NCBI GenBank assembly: GCA_036562685.1
Contig: DATCJR010000013.1
Span: 1 to 40,055 of the forward strand
Length of the DNA stretch: 40,055 bases
DNA from: Clostridia bacterium
GTDB taxonomy: Bacteria; Bacillota; Clostridia; Christensenellales; DUVY01
Direction of reading: 5' to 3'
Below, in pieces: positions 1-9,909 of this stretch (the stretch's first letter is position 1; each line of letters begins with the position of its first letter). Both the position numbers and the translations under genes were made by a program. A model generated the notes under the pieces. The model searched no databases, was not told the DNA's origin, and saw only the letters and a program-made list of their open reading frames with translations.

Positions 1-3000
1 TCAGATGCATTTAATCAAGGCTTATTTTGCGGTAAAGGTATTATAGACGTTGAAAGATTTAATCAAAAGCTAAAGGGAAAATTGCCCAAAAATCGAATTC
101 TTAGTCATGATCTTATTGAGGGAGCATGGCTTAATACAATAGACAGTGACGCAGTGTTATATGAAAATACACCAGCAGATATCAAAACACATCTAAACCG
201 TTCTATGAGATGGACTAGAGGGGATTGGCAAAATATCGGGTATTTGAAAAATAAAGTAAAAGATGAATTTAATAGGACGATAAAAAATCCCATTAATCTT
301 TTGTCAAAATGGCGTATTTTTTCTAATGTTAACTACAGCCTTGTTTATATATGTGCGCTTTTTTTATTGCTTATTTCAGCATTTATAGGAAATGTTTCAT
401 TAATTACTTTTGGGTTGTTTTTGAGCTTTGATTTTATTTTGATATTGTATTCTTTATTGTTTAATTCATTCAAATCGCGATTTACTTATGCTTTTTTGAG
501 AGAAGCCAAAGAAGCATTTTTACGGGCAGTAATTTTTGCAGTATGCCTGCCGTATATCGCGATTAATCTTTTAGTTGCTATTTTGCAATCATTGTATCGA
601 ATGATAATCTCAAAAAGAAATCTATTGAAATGGAATACCTATGCACATTCATCTTTGGATAAAAAGGATACAATGTCTTTTTGGGCTAAAGAACTTATTT
701 TACCTTGCCTAATAACTTTTTGGATATATGCGGCTTTTTCATTTCTGATGTCGGGTATAAACGGAATTTTAAATAGCCTGTGGGCATTGATATTTTTATT
801 TTCAATTCCTGTTGCATATTTTTCGTCTTATAGAGTCAATAAACCTACTTTGATACAAGATGATGATAAAGCACTTTTGTTTGATATCGCAAAAAGAACA
901 TATGAGTATTTTGTAGACTTTGGTTTAAAATCAGATAATCAGCTTATATGCGACAATTATCAGGAAAATTATATACAAAGTTCTGCAAAACGCACTTCAC
1001 CAACTAATATAGGGTATCAGATTTTGAGTGCAATCTGTGCCTATGACCTCAAAATTATTGATTATTTTGAGATGTATAATACTTTGTCTAATATTATAGG
1101 CGTAGTATCTAAATTAAAAAAATGGAGAGGAAATCTATATAACTGGTACGATACTCAAGATCTAAAGGTTATAAGAAATTATATTTCTACTGTCGATAAT
1201 GGCAATTTACTTGCTGCCTTGATTGTGGCAAAACAAACGCTGAAGAAAAAAGATGTGTTATATATCAAAATAAAAAGATTAATAGATAAAATGGATTTGT
1301 CCAAGCTTTATGACTATAACAAAAAATTATTTTATTTGGGAACTGATACTAGGACTTACGACAAAATCCATTATGATCTTATGGCAAGCGAAGCAATGCT
1401 TACCAGCTTTTTGGCTGTTTGCCTTAACAAAGTACCAAAAGAACATTGGCATCATCTTTCGCGTACATCAGTAAGATATGACGGCAACACTTTGTTTTCA
1501 TGGAGTGGTGGCATGTTTGAGTATTTGATGCCTTTTTTGTTTTTAAAAGCTAGAGAAGGCTCTATGCTGTATCAATCATCAATAAACTGCGTCAATTCTC
1601 AAATAAGATATACAAAACAATTAGGTTACAATATATGGGGAATATCCGAATCTCAATATTTTGCAACAGATAATCTAAAAAATTATCAATATAAAGCGTT
1701 TGGAGTGCCGTATATTGCCCTGAAAAACTCAGACGATAATTTAGTCATCTCGCCATACTCAACAGGTCTTGCCCTTGAAATCAACCCAAAACAGGCAATA
1801 AAAAATATCCATAAATTAATTTCGTACGGGCTTATGGGTAAATATGGATTATATGAAGCAATGGATTTGACTGAAGATGAGCATATAAACAAAACCTATA
1901 TGGCACATCATCAGGGAATGATTTTATGTGCGATTGACAATCTTCTTAATAATGATATTATCAGGCAAAGATTTATGTCCGTTCCCGAAATTCAGGCATT
2001 TGAAATAATGCTTTTTGAACCTGAAATTGACTATGCTAGAAGAAAAAAAATATATAAGCCTATGCCTGTATTTGGACTTGATCCTATTACAGAAACAATA
2101 ACTCATCAGCCTACACTTCCTGCCTATAATTTACTTAATAATGGAAGATATTATCTTGCGTTGGATTCGCAAGGAAATGGCTGTGCAGTCTTAAATGGAA
2201 TTACTTTAAATAAAGAGAATAATTATAATCAGGGCGTCAATGTCTATATTAACGGTAAAGTAATTAGGCTTATGTCACAAGCACAAACAATAATTCAAAA
2301 TAGCTCGTATTGTTTGTATAAGTATGAATATAATGACTTAGTTTTTGAGCTAAAGATTGCTCTAATGCAGGATTATGACGGCGAAATAAGATGCTTAAAA
2401 ATAACTAATGACAGTGAAAATGAGATTTCTTTGCGTGCTGCGTTTTTTGTTGAGCCTGTTTTGACCTTTGCGCAAAATTATTATGCTCATCCTGTATTTA
2501 ACAACATGGTTGTGGTAACCAAGAAGTTAGGTGATAATATCATTTATGCATATCGCAATAATGATAAGCATCCTGTTTATTTTGCCGCATCTTTGGCAGA
2601 AGGCAAAACATTGTATGAATCAAATAGATTTAATTTTCATACAAGAAACGGTTTGGGCTGGATATATCTTAACCAAGAAAAAGCAGATAGCTTTGGAGAA
2701 ATTTTGGAACCTGTTTTGGGCGCAATACAGAATATAAAGATACCGCCTATGAAAAAGGCGACAATTAATTATATTTTGGTTGCAGGTTCGAATTTGGACA
2801 TAATTAAAGATGCGATATGCGCGTATAGTACAGAAGAAGGTATAGAAAAGGCTATAGATACTTCGACTATATATCTAAAGCAGATGTGGAAGACTTTTTC
2901 TCCAGAAAAAAATCTTATGTGCACTGTTAAGACAATGTTTGCGCGTTTGAAGACATGTGCAATTAATTATGAATATGATTATTCAGATCTGCATGATGAC

Positions 3001-5694
3001 ATAAGGACTTTATTAAAAAACGGAATAAATGCAGTTAATCCAATAATATCGTTCTTTTATAGGTCAGAAAATACCAATGATTTGTTAAAGACTGTTGAGA
3101 TTTTCAAATATTTGTCAGCATTTGGGTTGAAAATAACTTTGGTGTTGCTGTATTCAGAACCTGAGATGTATATAAATCCAATGCTTAGTGAAATAAATCG
3201 TGCAATTGATAGATTGTCATTAAGACAGATGGTTTCAGAAGGCAGAATCAATATTATCAATATAACAAGGATCGACGAAAATATTGTCAATATTTTAAAA
3301 AGAGTATCTCAATATTATTTTGATGGTGTATTCAAAAGCGATACTAATGCTTCTGTATATCCTTCAAAACTCAAAAAGAAAGATAAACTTTATCCAACAA
3401 AACCTATAAAAAACAAAAATTTGAATTTTGAATTGGGAATGGGTGGATTTATTGACCAAACCGCATACTATGTTAATCTTACCAAAGACAATACACCGTT
3501 GCCTTGGAGTAATATTATTGCTGTTAATGGCTTTGGAACACTTATCACAGAAAAGGGCGGCGGATATACATGGTCAGATAATTCTAGAGAAAGTAAGCTT
3601 ACAGTCTGGCAAAATGATGTTATTTTTGATAGAAATTCTGAAGAAATTATCATAAGGGATGAAAACACTAAAATATCATGGAAAGCGACCAAAGATAATT
3701 TGGAACAGGCACATTATACCGTAATTCATGATTTGGGAGAAACTGTTTTTGAAACATCATATAACGGAATTTATTCAAAAACGTCAGAGTTTATAGATAT
3801 TGATGCTAAAGCCAAGATTTTTAATATAAGTCTATCTAATACCTCTCAAGCAGATAGAAAGATAAGTATTGCCTTAAATCTTGAACTTGCTCTTGGCGTC
3901 AATTCTTATGAAAACGGTGATAAGCTATTTTTTAAAAAAGAAAATGCAAAGATACTTGCATATAATGCGATTAATAATCTCAAGGCATATCTTGGAACAG
4001 ATCAAAAAGAATTTGATTACCTGTTCTCTTCAATGGATTTTGATTACTGGTGTTCTGGAGGAGAATGGATAAATTTAAGTTGTTCAAGACCGTGCCTAGC
4101 ATTAAAAGTAGAAACTGAGCTTAAGTCTGACCAAACTAAAGAAATCAATTTTTGGTTATCTGATAAAAATTATGAACTAAAAGATGTAAAGTCAATTAGA
4201 AAAAAATGCTTAGATTATTTTAAGAATCTGACATGTATAAAAGTATCTACGCCGTCTGAAGAAATTAATAGACTGTTAAGCCGTTTGCCTTATCAGGTGC
4301 TTTGTTCTAGGTTCTTCGGAAGATGCGGTTATTATCAGGCTGGCGGAGCTTATGGTTTTAGAGATCAATTGCAGGATTGTCTGACTGTTCTTTATATCAA
4401 TTCAGATCTAGTTAGAGAGCATATTATCCGATGTGCGTCTCATCAGTATGAAGAGGGTGATGTACAGCATTGGTGGCATCCACAAAGAAAAGGTACACGA
4501 ACTTTTATGACTGACGACTTGTTGTTTTTGCCTTTGCTTGTGGCAGAATATATTAAATATACAGGCGATTTTGATATTTTGGATGAAAAAGTGCCATATT
4601 TGCGTTCGCCGGCATTAAAACCAGGAGAACACAGCAGATATGAAGAACCTGAAATATCTCATATTTCGGACACTGTCTATATGCATTGTATTAGGGCTTT
4701 TGAAACTGCAATATTAAGAAGAAGCCATAGGGGCTTATCTTTAATAGGTAGCGGAGACTGGAACGATGCTATGGATAAAGTCGGACCAAAAGGCGAAGGT
4801 GAGAGTATTTGGCTTAGCATGTTTTTGTGCTATTGTCTAAATGAGTTTTTACCACTTGTGCGGTCAGCTGCTTTGATCTCAGAATATAAAAATGAAATCA
4901 TAGAACTTAAAAAAGCTGTTAGAGAATACGGTTGGGATGGAGAATGGTACAGACGAGCATATTTTGATAACGGATATCCTTTGGGCAGTATTGACAGTAA
5001 AGAATGCAAAATAGATATCTTAAGTCAAGCGTGGGCAGTCATATCAAACATAGGAGATGATATAAGGGCAAAAAAAGCCTTAAGTTCAGCAGAAGAACGC
5101 CTTGTCGATTATGAATATAAAATAGTAAAATTAATGGATCCGCCTATAAAAGAACTTGATGCTGGTTATATAAGCAATTATCCAAAAGGCGTTCGTGAAA
5201 ATGGAGGACAATATACGCATGCTGCTGTTTGGTTTGCGCAAGCGCTTATATTGAACGGACAAAAAGATAAAGGATATAAGATATTAGATCTAATAAACCC
5301 TATGACTCATACCATGACATTTGATGATGTTCAAAGGTACAAAGGAGAGCCTTATGTAATGGCTGCTGATGTTTATTCTAATCCTTTGTTTTTGGGACGT
5401 GCAGGATGGACTTATTATACCGGAACAGCTTCTTGGATGTATAAAGTATTGATTGAAAATGTTTTGGGTATAAAAAGAAGAGGCAGGAAACTATTAATAG
5501 AACCGTCATTGCCTTCTTCATGGAAAGAATGCGAAGTGATATATAACTATGACGGCAGTGAAATAAAGATTAAAATAGTCAATAAGGGAAATAATCAGCC
5601 AACTTTATATATTGATGATAGAATTTATTACAATATTAATTATTTAACGCTTAATCATTCTTTAAGCCGGAGTAAGATTGTTGTTGAAATATAA
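1..5694 (+). CDS. Cyclic beta-1,2-glucan synthase-like protein (GT84/GH94), 5' end missing
   Basis: The frame is open from base 1 (1897 codons visible), so the true start lies left of the window and the TTG at 82 is internal. In order I see the end of a family-2-like glycosyltransferase domain (SHDLIEG, and an RSMRWTRGDW motif like the Q/RxxRW signature, codons ~36-77), about five membrane helices (codons ~105-280), a glycoamylase-like region (TSPTNIG, NWYDT, STVDNGN, SWSGGMFEYLMP, codons ~310-650), two beta-sandwich modules, and a C-terminal GH94 (alpha/alpha)6 barrel with FRDQLQD (~1452) and GDWND (1585-1589). The last Asp of GDWND is the expected general acid of GH94 phosphorylases. The family (NdvB/ChvB, usually near 2800 residues) polymerises UDP-glucose into beta-1,2-glucan at the inner membrane and trims it by phosphorolysis. 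Product and cyclisation are inferred. The order of modules matches the proteobacterial enzymes. Confidence 0.86.
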   Translation, partial: SDAFNQGLFCGKGIIDVERFNQKLKGKLPKNRILSHDLIEGAWLNTIDSDAVLYENTPADIKTHLNRSMRWTRGDWQNIGYLKNKVKDEFNRTIKNPINLLSKWRIFSNVNYSLVYICALFLLLISAFIGNVSLITFGLFLSFDFILILYSLLFNSFKSRFTYAFLREAKEAFLRAVIFAVCLPYIAINLLVAILQSLYRMIISKRNLLKWNTYAHSSLDKKDTMSFWAKELILPCLITFWIYAAFSFLMSGINGILNSLWALIFLFSIPVAYFSSYRVNKPTLIQDDDKALLFDIAKRTYEYFVDFGLKSDNQLICDNYQENYIQSSAKRTSPTNIGYQILSAICAYDLKIIDYFEMYNTLSNIIGVVSKLKKWRGNLYNWYDTQDLKVIRNYISTVDNGNLLAALIVAKQTLKKKDVLYIKIKRLIDKMDLSKLYDYNKKLFYLGTDTRTYDKIHYDLMASEAMLTSFLAVCLNKVPKEHWHHLSRTSVRYDGNTLFSWSGGMFEYLMPFLFLKAREGSMLYQSSINCVNSQIRYTKQLGYNIWGISESQYFATDNLKNYQYKAFGVPYIALKNSDDNLVISPYSTGLALEINPKQAIKNIHKLISYGLMGKYGLYEAMDLTEDEHINKTYMAHHQGMILCAIDNLLNNDIIRQRFMSVPEIQAFEIMLFEPEIDYARRKKIYKPMPVFGLDPITETITHQPTLPAYNLLNNGRYYLALDSQGNGCAVLNGITLNKENNYNQGVNVYINGKVIRLMSQAQTIIQNSSYCLYKYEYNDLVFELKIALMQDYDGEIRCLKITNDSENEISLRAAFFVEPVLTFAQNYYAHPVFNNMVVVTKKLGDNIIYAYRNNDKHPVYFAASLAEGKTLYESNRFNFHTRNGLGWIYLNQEKADSFGEILEPVLGAIQNIKIPPMKKATINYILVAGSNLDIIKDAICAYSTEEGIEKAIDTSTIYLKQMWKTFSPEKNLMCTVKTMFARLKTCAINYEYDYSDLHDDIRTLLKNGINAVNPIISFFYRSENTNDLLKTVEIFKYLSAFGLKITLVLLYSEPEMYINPMLSEINRAIDRLSLRQMVSEGRINIINITRIDENIVNILKRVSQYYFDGVFKSDTNASVYPSKLKKKDKLYPTKPIKNKNLNFELGMGGFIDQTAYYVNLTKDNTPLPWSNIIAVNGFGTLITEKGGGYTWSDNSRESKLTVWQNDVIFDRNSEEIIIRDENTKISWKATKDNLEQAHYTVIHDLGETVFETSYNGIYSKTSEFIDIDAKAKIFNISLSNTSQADRKISIALNLELALGVNSYENGDKLFFKKENAKILAYNAINNLKAYLGTDQKEFDYLFSSMDFDYWCSGGEWINLSCSRPCLALKVETELKSDQTKEINFWLSDKNYELKDVKSIRKKCLDYFKNLTCIKVSTPSEEINRLLSRLPYQVLCSRFFGRCGYYQAGGAYGFRDQLQDCLTVLYINSDLVREHIIRCASHQYEEGDVQHWWHPQRKGTRTFMTDDLLFLPLLVAEYIKYTGDFDILDEKVPYLRSPALKPGEHSRYEEPEISHISDTVYMHCIRAFETAILRRSHRGLSLIGSGDWNDAMDKVGPKGEGESIWLSMFLCYCLNEFLPLVRSAALISEYKNEIIELKKAVREYGWDGEWYRRAYFDNGYPLGSIDSKECKIDILSQAWAVISNIGDDIRAKKALSSAEERLVDYEYKIVKLMDPPIKELDAGYISNYPKGVRENGGQYTHAAVWFAQALILNGQKDKGYKILDLINPMTHTMTFDDVQRYKGEPYVMAADVYSNPLFLGRAGWTYYTGTASWMYKVLIENVLGIKRRGRKLLIEPSLPSSWKECEVIYNYDGSEIKIKIVNKGNNQPTLYIDDRIYYNINYLTLNHSLSRSKIVVEI

Positions 5695-5713
5695 ACATAT
5701 GTTATGTTATAAT
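5684..5713 (+). promoter_or_regulatory. Probable sigma-A promoter of rarA
   Basis: TTGAAA (5684-5689), an 18-base spacer and an extended -10 TGTTATAAT ending at 5713. The -35 lies inside the last codons of the upstream gene. The expected start of transcription, about seven bases past the -10, coincides with the ATG at 5720. Confidence 0.6.
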
Positions 5714-5719
5714 AACTTC

Positions 5720-7024
5720 ATGGATTTATTTAGTATGGCTGCTAAATCAATGGCACCTTTATCCGAAAGGGTAAGACCCAAAACTTTGGATGAATTTGTA
5801 GGCCAAAAGCATATTGTAGGTAAAAATTCACTTTTACGTCGTGCCATTGCGGCGGACAAGCTTGGCAGCTGTATTTTTTACGGCCCGCCTGGAACGGGTA
5901 AGACGACTTTGGCTAATATTATCGCCAATACATCTAATGCCTATTTTGAGAAGCTAAATGCAGTTTCCAGCGGGGTTGCCGATGCAAAAAGAGTAATTGA
6001 AGAAGCAGAAAATCGTCTCAAACTTTATTCCCAAAGAACTTATCTTTTGCTTGATGAATGTCATCGTTGGAACAAAGCACAGTCAGACAGCGTGTTAGCA
6101 GCAATAGAAAAGGGCATTATAATTTTTATAGGCAGTACGACAGAAAATCCTTATGTGTCTATGACTCGCGCTATTGTATCAAGATGCCGTATTTTTGAGT
6201 TTTTGCCAATAGACCAAAATGATATTATCGATTTTTTAAAACGTGCTGTAAAAAATCCAGAAGGTTTGGGCAACCTAAAACTTGAAATAGATGAAGACGC
6301 TTACAAACATTGGGCTTGGGCATGTTCGGGAGATTTGAGAACAGCTTTAAATGCACTTGAATTAGCTGTAATGACTACTCAGCCATCAAAAGACGGAGTT
6401 ATAAGGATTGACAAGACGATTGCAGAACAGTCCATTCAGGCAAAGGCATTATCAATTGATCAATCTATTTATTATGATATGTTAAGTGCTTTTTGTAAGT
6501 CGTTAAGAGGTTCAGACCCTAATGCAGCATTATATTGGGCTAATAGATTGATTATGGCTGGATGCGACCCTTTGATAATAGCAAGACGGCTTATAGTTCA
6601 CGCAAGCGAAGATGTAGGGCTTGCTGATTCTAATGCTTCATTAATAGCTGTTAATGCCTATACAGCAATAGAAAAACTTGGAATGCCCGAAGGTAATATT
6701 CCGCTTACTCATGCAATAATATATGTATGTCTTGCGCCCAAGTCTAATTCTGTTGTAGTTGCTATGGGCGCTGTAATGGACGCTATAAAAAATACAAAAG
6801 ATGATAATGTGCCGCATTATTTGAGAGATAAAACCTATCCGCATGTTATCGATGATAAAAGTACATACAAATATCCGCATGATTTTGGCGGTTATGTAGA
6901 ACAGCAATATTTGCCTGACAGTTTAAAAGGTGCAAAATTTTATTATCCATTAAAAAATGGCGATGAACCAAAACTTATTGAAAGATTGAGAAATGAAAAA
7001 AATAAGAACAAAAATAAAAAGTAA
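5720..7024 (+). CDS. rarA: Replication-associated recombination protein A (RarA/MgsA), AAA+ ATPase
   Basis: A 434-residue protein of normal family length. Walker A GPPGTGKTT is at ~55-63 and Walker B LLLDECHRW follows, then the sensor-1 stretch FIGSTTENP and the C-terminal clamp-loader-like tetramerisation region (ASEDVGLADS, HAIIYVCLAPKSN, DFGGYVEQQYLPD). RarA acts at stalled or gapped replication forks with SSB and recombination proteins. I chose the ATG at 5720 because MDLFSMAAKSMAPLSERVRP is the conserved N-terminus. A TTG 42 bases upstream would overlap the previous gene and add unconserved residues. No Shine-Dalgarno sequence lies before 5720; instead a good promoter sits there, so the message may be leaderless. 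The tail is a short Lys/Asn-rich stretch. Confidence 0.95.
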   Translation: MDLFSMAAKSMAPLSERVRPKTLDEFVGQKHIVGKNSLLRRAIAADKLGSCIFYGPPGTGKTTLANIIANTSNAYFEKLNAVSSGVADAKRVIEEAENRLKLYSQRTYLLLDECHRWNKAQSDSVLAAIEKGIIIFIGSTTENPYVSMTRAIVSRCRIFEFLPIDQNDIIDFLKRAVKNPEGLGNLKLEIDEDAYKHWAWACSGDLRTALNALELAVMTTQPSKDGVIRIDKTIAEQSIQAKALSIDQSIYYDMLSAFCKSLRGSDPNAALYWANRLIMAGCDPLIIARRLIVHASEDVGLADSNASLIAVNAYTAIEKLGMPEGNIPLTHAIIYVCLAPKSNSVVVAMGAVMDAIKNTKDDNVPHYLRDKTYPHVIDDKSTYKYPHDFGGYVEQQYLPDSLKGAKFYYPLKNGDEPKLIERLRNEKNKNKNKK

Positions 7025-7136
7025 GAAATGCCTAACTCTTTTATGTTTTTTATAAATTTATCTTTACTTAATGATAACTTTGTAGTAACAATATAATCAG
7101 AGTTTGGCTCATATTATCTAATTAAAGGAGATTATT

Positions 7137-7673
7137 ATGAAAGAATTAAAAGGAACTCAAACTGAAAAAAATCTAAAAGAAGCATTTGCCGGCGAATCTA
7201 TGGCAAGAACTAAGTACACTTTCTTTGCTTCTGTAGCAAAAAAAGAGGGTTATGAACAGATTGCTGAAATTTTCTTAAATACTGCAGATAACGAAAAAGA
7301 ACACGCAAAACTTTGGTACAAAGCTTTGGGTTTGATAGGTGATACAGCAGAAAATCTTGTTTCAGCTGCAGCAGGTGAGAACTATGAATGGACAACGATG
7401 TATGCTGAATTTGCAAAGACAGCTAGAGAAGAAGGCTTCCCTGAAATAGCAGCAAGAATGGAATTAGTTGCTAAGATTGAAAAAGAACATGAAGAACGCT
7501 ACAAAAAGCTTCTCGACAATATCCAGAACAACAAAGTATTCGAAAGAGACGAAGAACAAGTATGGATTTGCCGCAACTGCGGACATATCTTCAAGGGTAA
7601 GAAAGTTCCTAAGGAATGCCCTGTATGCAATCATCCTAGTGCATACTTTGAATTAAGAGCAGAAAACTATTAA
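7137..7673 (+). CDS. rbr: Rubrerythrin
   Basis: This 178-residue cytoplasmic protein reduces hydrogen peroxide in anaerobes. The N-terminal four-helix ferritin-like domain carries diiron ligands, including Glu20 (AGESMAR), Glu53 and His56 (DNEKEH) and the second ExxH motif in [10 protein letters not shown]. The C-terminal rubredoxin-like knuckles hold one iron through Cys145, Cys148, Cys161 and Cys164 (CRNCG...CPVC). The start follows a strong AAAGGAG at 7123-7129. A TATAAT at 7092-7097 is a plausible -10, but no good -35 is visible, so peroxide-responsive control cannot be shown. It is apparently monocistronic, bounded by a terminator. It supports an anaerobic or microaerophilic lifestyle. 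Confidence 0.97.
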   Translation: MKELKGTQTEKNLKEAFAGESMARTKYTFFASVAKKEGYEQIAEIFLNTADNEKEHAKLWYKALGLIGDTAENLVSAAAGENYEWTTMYAEFAKTAREEGFPEIAARMELVAKIEKEHEERYKKLLDNIQNNKVFERDEEQVWICRNCGHIFKGKKVPKECPVCNHPSAYFELRAENY

Positions 7674-7685
7674 TTTTTAGTTTAA

Positions 7686-7731
7686 TTAATAACAAAAAAG
7701 TCCCATATTCTTGGGACTTTTTTGTTATTAA
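7686..7731. terminator. Bidirectional intrinsic terminator between rbr and the PH-domain genes
   Basis: A perfect 20-base-pair inverted repeat with a six-base loop (7706-7711). The core is GTCCCA/TGGGAC flanked by A6 and T6 runs, so it can stop transcription arriving from either side of this convergent junction. Confidence 0.93.
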
Positions 7732-7746
7732 AAAACATTAAAGAAT

Positions 7747-9246
7747 TTAATCACTGCATAAATCATTTTCTAATTTTTTTGCCAAATCAAGGTCATAATG
7801 TTTGGCTGAAACAAAGCTAAGTGCTTCTCTATATCTAATAATTAATCCGCAAAGATTTTGCTTTCTTCTAATAGGTCCAGCAATAGTCTCAATATGTTGA
7901 ATTGCAGATTTTTTGATTATATAAGTATTTTTTATATAAGATCCATTGCTTACCAATATCAAATCATTGTTATAACCTAAACCTGCATTAAACATCATAA
8001 GCAATTGACCTATTAAAACCAAAACAAAAATTGCTATCGATATTGCAGGTGCCACCATTACTGGAACATCCAGTTCAACAAAGATGATATTAATAAAAAT
8101 TTCTGGGATTAAAATTAACAGCATGGGTATCCAAATAAAGTGAAGCATACGATGTCTTTTGGGCTTTATGACTTCAATTTCTTTAAAAAATTCATCTAAA
8201 TAATTTTGCATAAATGGTTTCAAACGAGCAATTTTTATCATTGGAATCAATTCTTTTGTAGGTATACTTTCTTTGTTGCTATTATCACCCATAAAATTAC
8301 CAACAAAGGACAAATTCAATTCTGCATATTTAAAGATTCTTTGAAGAATTGATTGTTTAATTATCACGGCATTGATTTTGATTATATTTATAGTGTAATT
8401 TTTTTGATTAATCAAGCCATGTTTTAGATGTATTTGATCTTTATTTCTTACTATTGAAAAATTATAATATTTTAAGATAAGAGCAACTACTCGAATTATA
8501 TAAACAAATAATTCTAAAGCTATTATTCCTAAAATTTTCCACCCTAAATACGAACTATTGAATCTTGTAAAATCTAGTTCAAAAGAAGTTTCTTCAGGGC
8601 TTATTTCTTGAAACTTTCCAAAGAAAAGCAATATAAATAACACCGTTACAATAGATAATATAATTAATAAACTACCTGAGGATAGTAAGGGCATTAGTAT
8701 TTTTTGTTTTAAACTAAATTCTTTACACTCAGCTTTACCTATTTGAACCAAAGAATATTTTTGAGGGCGAGGAAAGCTTTCAACTTTATGTTCTTGAGGA
8801 TTTTTTAGAATATAATCAAAATAATTTTTTAGAACATCAGCATAAGAACGATCTAAAACCAGTTTGATTTCAGAACCAGCTGAAACGACGCTTCCGCTAT
8901 TAAAATTTAATTTTGAAATTCCAAAAATCAAATCAATTAAATTTCTTTGAATTTTTATATTACTGATTTTATCAAATCTTACACTTACCTTATTTTTAAA
9001 TATTATTCCATAAGAGTAAATAATTTCTGAATCAGTTACATAAAAAGATTTTGTTTTCCATGATAAAAAGGGAATAGCAATTGATAAAAGAATTAAAGCT
9101 ACAATAACCAAAATGGTTATTGTTTTATGCTCTTTAAAAAAAACAAAATTTGATACAAATGGACCACTAAAAATTAGAAGTATTGCAAGCCAGTTCAGCA
9201 GGCTTATAATAATATATTTTTTTGAAAATTTAAATTTTTCAGACAC
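7747..9246 (-). CDS. ydbT: Bacterial PH-domain membrane protein, YdbT-like
   Basis: A roughly 499-residue integral membrane protein with about six hydrophobic segments in pairs, alternating with three bacterial PH (bPH2) domains. The DSEIIYSYG, NKDQIHLKHGLI and NDLILVSNGSYIKN stretches each open such a domain. The third ends with an IQHIETIAGPIRRKQNLCGL segment that parallels the partner protein. In B. subtilis the ydbST pair belongs to the sigma-W cell-envelope stress regulon and contributes to resistance to an antimicrobial peptide from another Bacillus; the biochemical activity is unknown. Start choice: a GTG at 9246 overlaps the upstream stop by eight bases and has AAGGCGG before it. A TTG at 9279 is possible but would overlap the neighbour by 41 bases. 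Confidence 0.8.
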   Translation of the reverse strand: MSEKFKFSKKYIIISLLNWLAILLIFSGPFVSNFVFFKEHKTITILVIVALILLSIAIPFLSWKTKSFYVTDSEIIYSYGIIFKNKVSVRFDKISNIKIQRNLIDLIFGISKLNFNSGSVVSAGSEIKLVLDRSYADVLKNYFDYILKNPQEHKVESFPRPQKYSLVQIGKAECKEFSLKQKILMPLLSSGSLLIILSIVTVLFILLFFGKFQEISPEETSFELDFTRFNSSYLGWKILGIIALELFVYIIRVVALILKYYNFSIVRNKDQIHLKHGLINQKNYTINIIKINAVIIKQSILQRIFKYAELNLSFVGNFMGDNSNKESIPTKELIPMIKIARLKPFMQNYLDEFFKEIEVIKPKRHRMLHFIWIPMLLILIPEIFINIIFVELDVPVMVAPAISIAIFVLVLIGQLLMMFNAGLGYNNDLILVSNGSYIKNTYIIKKSAIQHIETIAGPIRRKQNLCGLIIRYREALSFVSAKHYDLDLAKKLENDLCSD

Positions 9247-9730
9247 TGGTATTTTCCGCCTTTTCCAATTTTTTGTCAAGACATGATTTTACTTGATCAG
9301 CTAATAGCTCTGCGGTTTGCTTTTTTACTCCTACAATTCTTTGAACTGAACCTGCTGAATAAATATTAAGACTTCCCAATCCAAAAATACGTACAATAGG
9401 GCCTTGCATTATTTCAATATGCTGAACTCTTTTTATGGGAATAATATCAGTGTTTAGAAAAATCACGCCGTTTCTTACGACAATTTTATTTTCGCTTATA
9501 TAATATCCATAAATTTTATAAATCCAAAATGGAAAAGCAAAGGTCAATAAAGCAAAAAACAAAGTCAGCAATCCTGCCAATACAGTTACAAAAACAAATA
9601 ATGTGAAATTCACATATAAATAAAGATTTCCAAGTCCAATTCCTATACCTATCAGATAAATCAAAAAGAAAAAACTTCTAGTTATCAGTCTTACATAAAT
9701 CATCTTTTTTTCAATTTTTTGAAAATCCAT
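9239..9730 (-). CDS. ydbS: Bacterial PH-domain membrane protein, YdbS-like
   Basis: A 163-residue protein with two adjoining membrane helices (~18-38 and ~42-70), then a single bPH2 domain (~75-150) with the typical IPIKRVQHIEIMQGPIVRIFGLGSLNIYSAG signature spread over ~98-128. The start is preceded by AGGGCGGG. It is the first gene of a two-gene minus-strand operon with the YdbT-like protein, and the two are translationally coupled. The pair probably forms one membrane complex; its role in envelope defence is inferred from the Bacillus pair. No sigma-W-type promoter (AAC near -35, CGTA near -10) was recognised upstream. Confidence 0.8.
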   Translation of the reverse strand: MDFQKIEKKMIYVRLITRSFFFLIYLIGIGIGLGNLYLYVNFTLFVFVTVLAGLLTLFFALLTFAFPFWIYKIYGYYISENKIVVRNGVIFLNTDIIPIKRVQHIEIMQGPIVRIFGLGSLNIYSAGSVQRIVGVKKQTAELLADQVKSCLDKKLEKAENTSV

Positions 9731-9823
9731 AAAACCCGCCCTATTTTTATTTTTTATACAAATTCATATTAACAAATTTATTGTATTAGGTCAATATTTA
9801 AAATTTGATAAACTTTTGATTAA

Positions 9824-9875
9824 ATTTTCAACAAAATAGTTTAAAAAAAACAAAAATGCTCAATAATTCTATAAT
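9824..9875 (+). promoter_or_regulatory. Possible Spo0A box and -10 element upstream of spoIIA
   Basis: Positions 9825-9835 read, on the minus strand, TTTGTTGAAAA. This differs at one base from the Bacillus 0A-box form TTTGTCGAAAA. A TATAAT lies downstream at 9870-9875 without a recognisable -35, as happens at Spo0A-activated sigma-A promoters. No convincing sigma-H promoter was found. In so AT-rich a spacer a chance match is possible. Confidence 0.35.
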
Positions 9876-9909
9876 TAAAAGTCTTTAAACTTTATAAGGG
9901 AGTTTAAGT

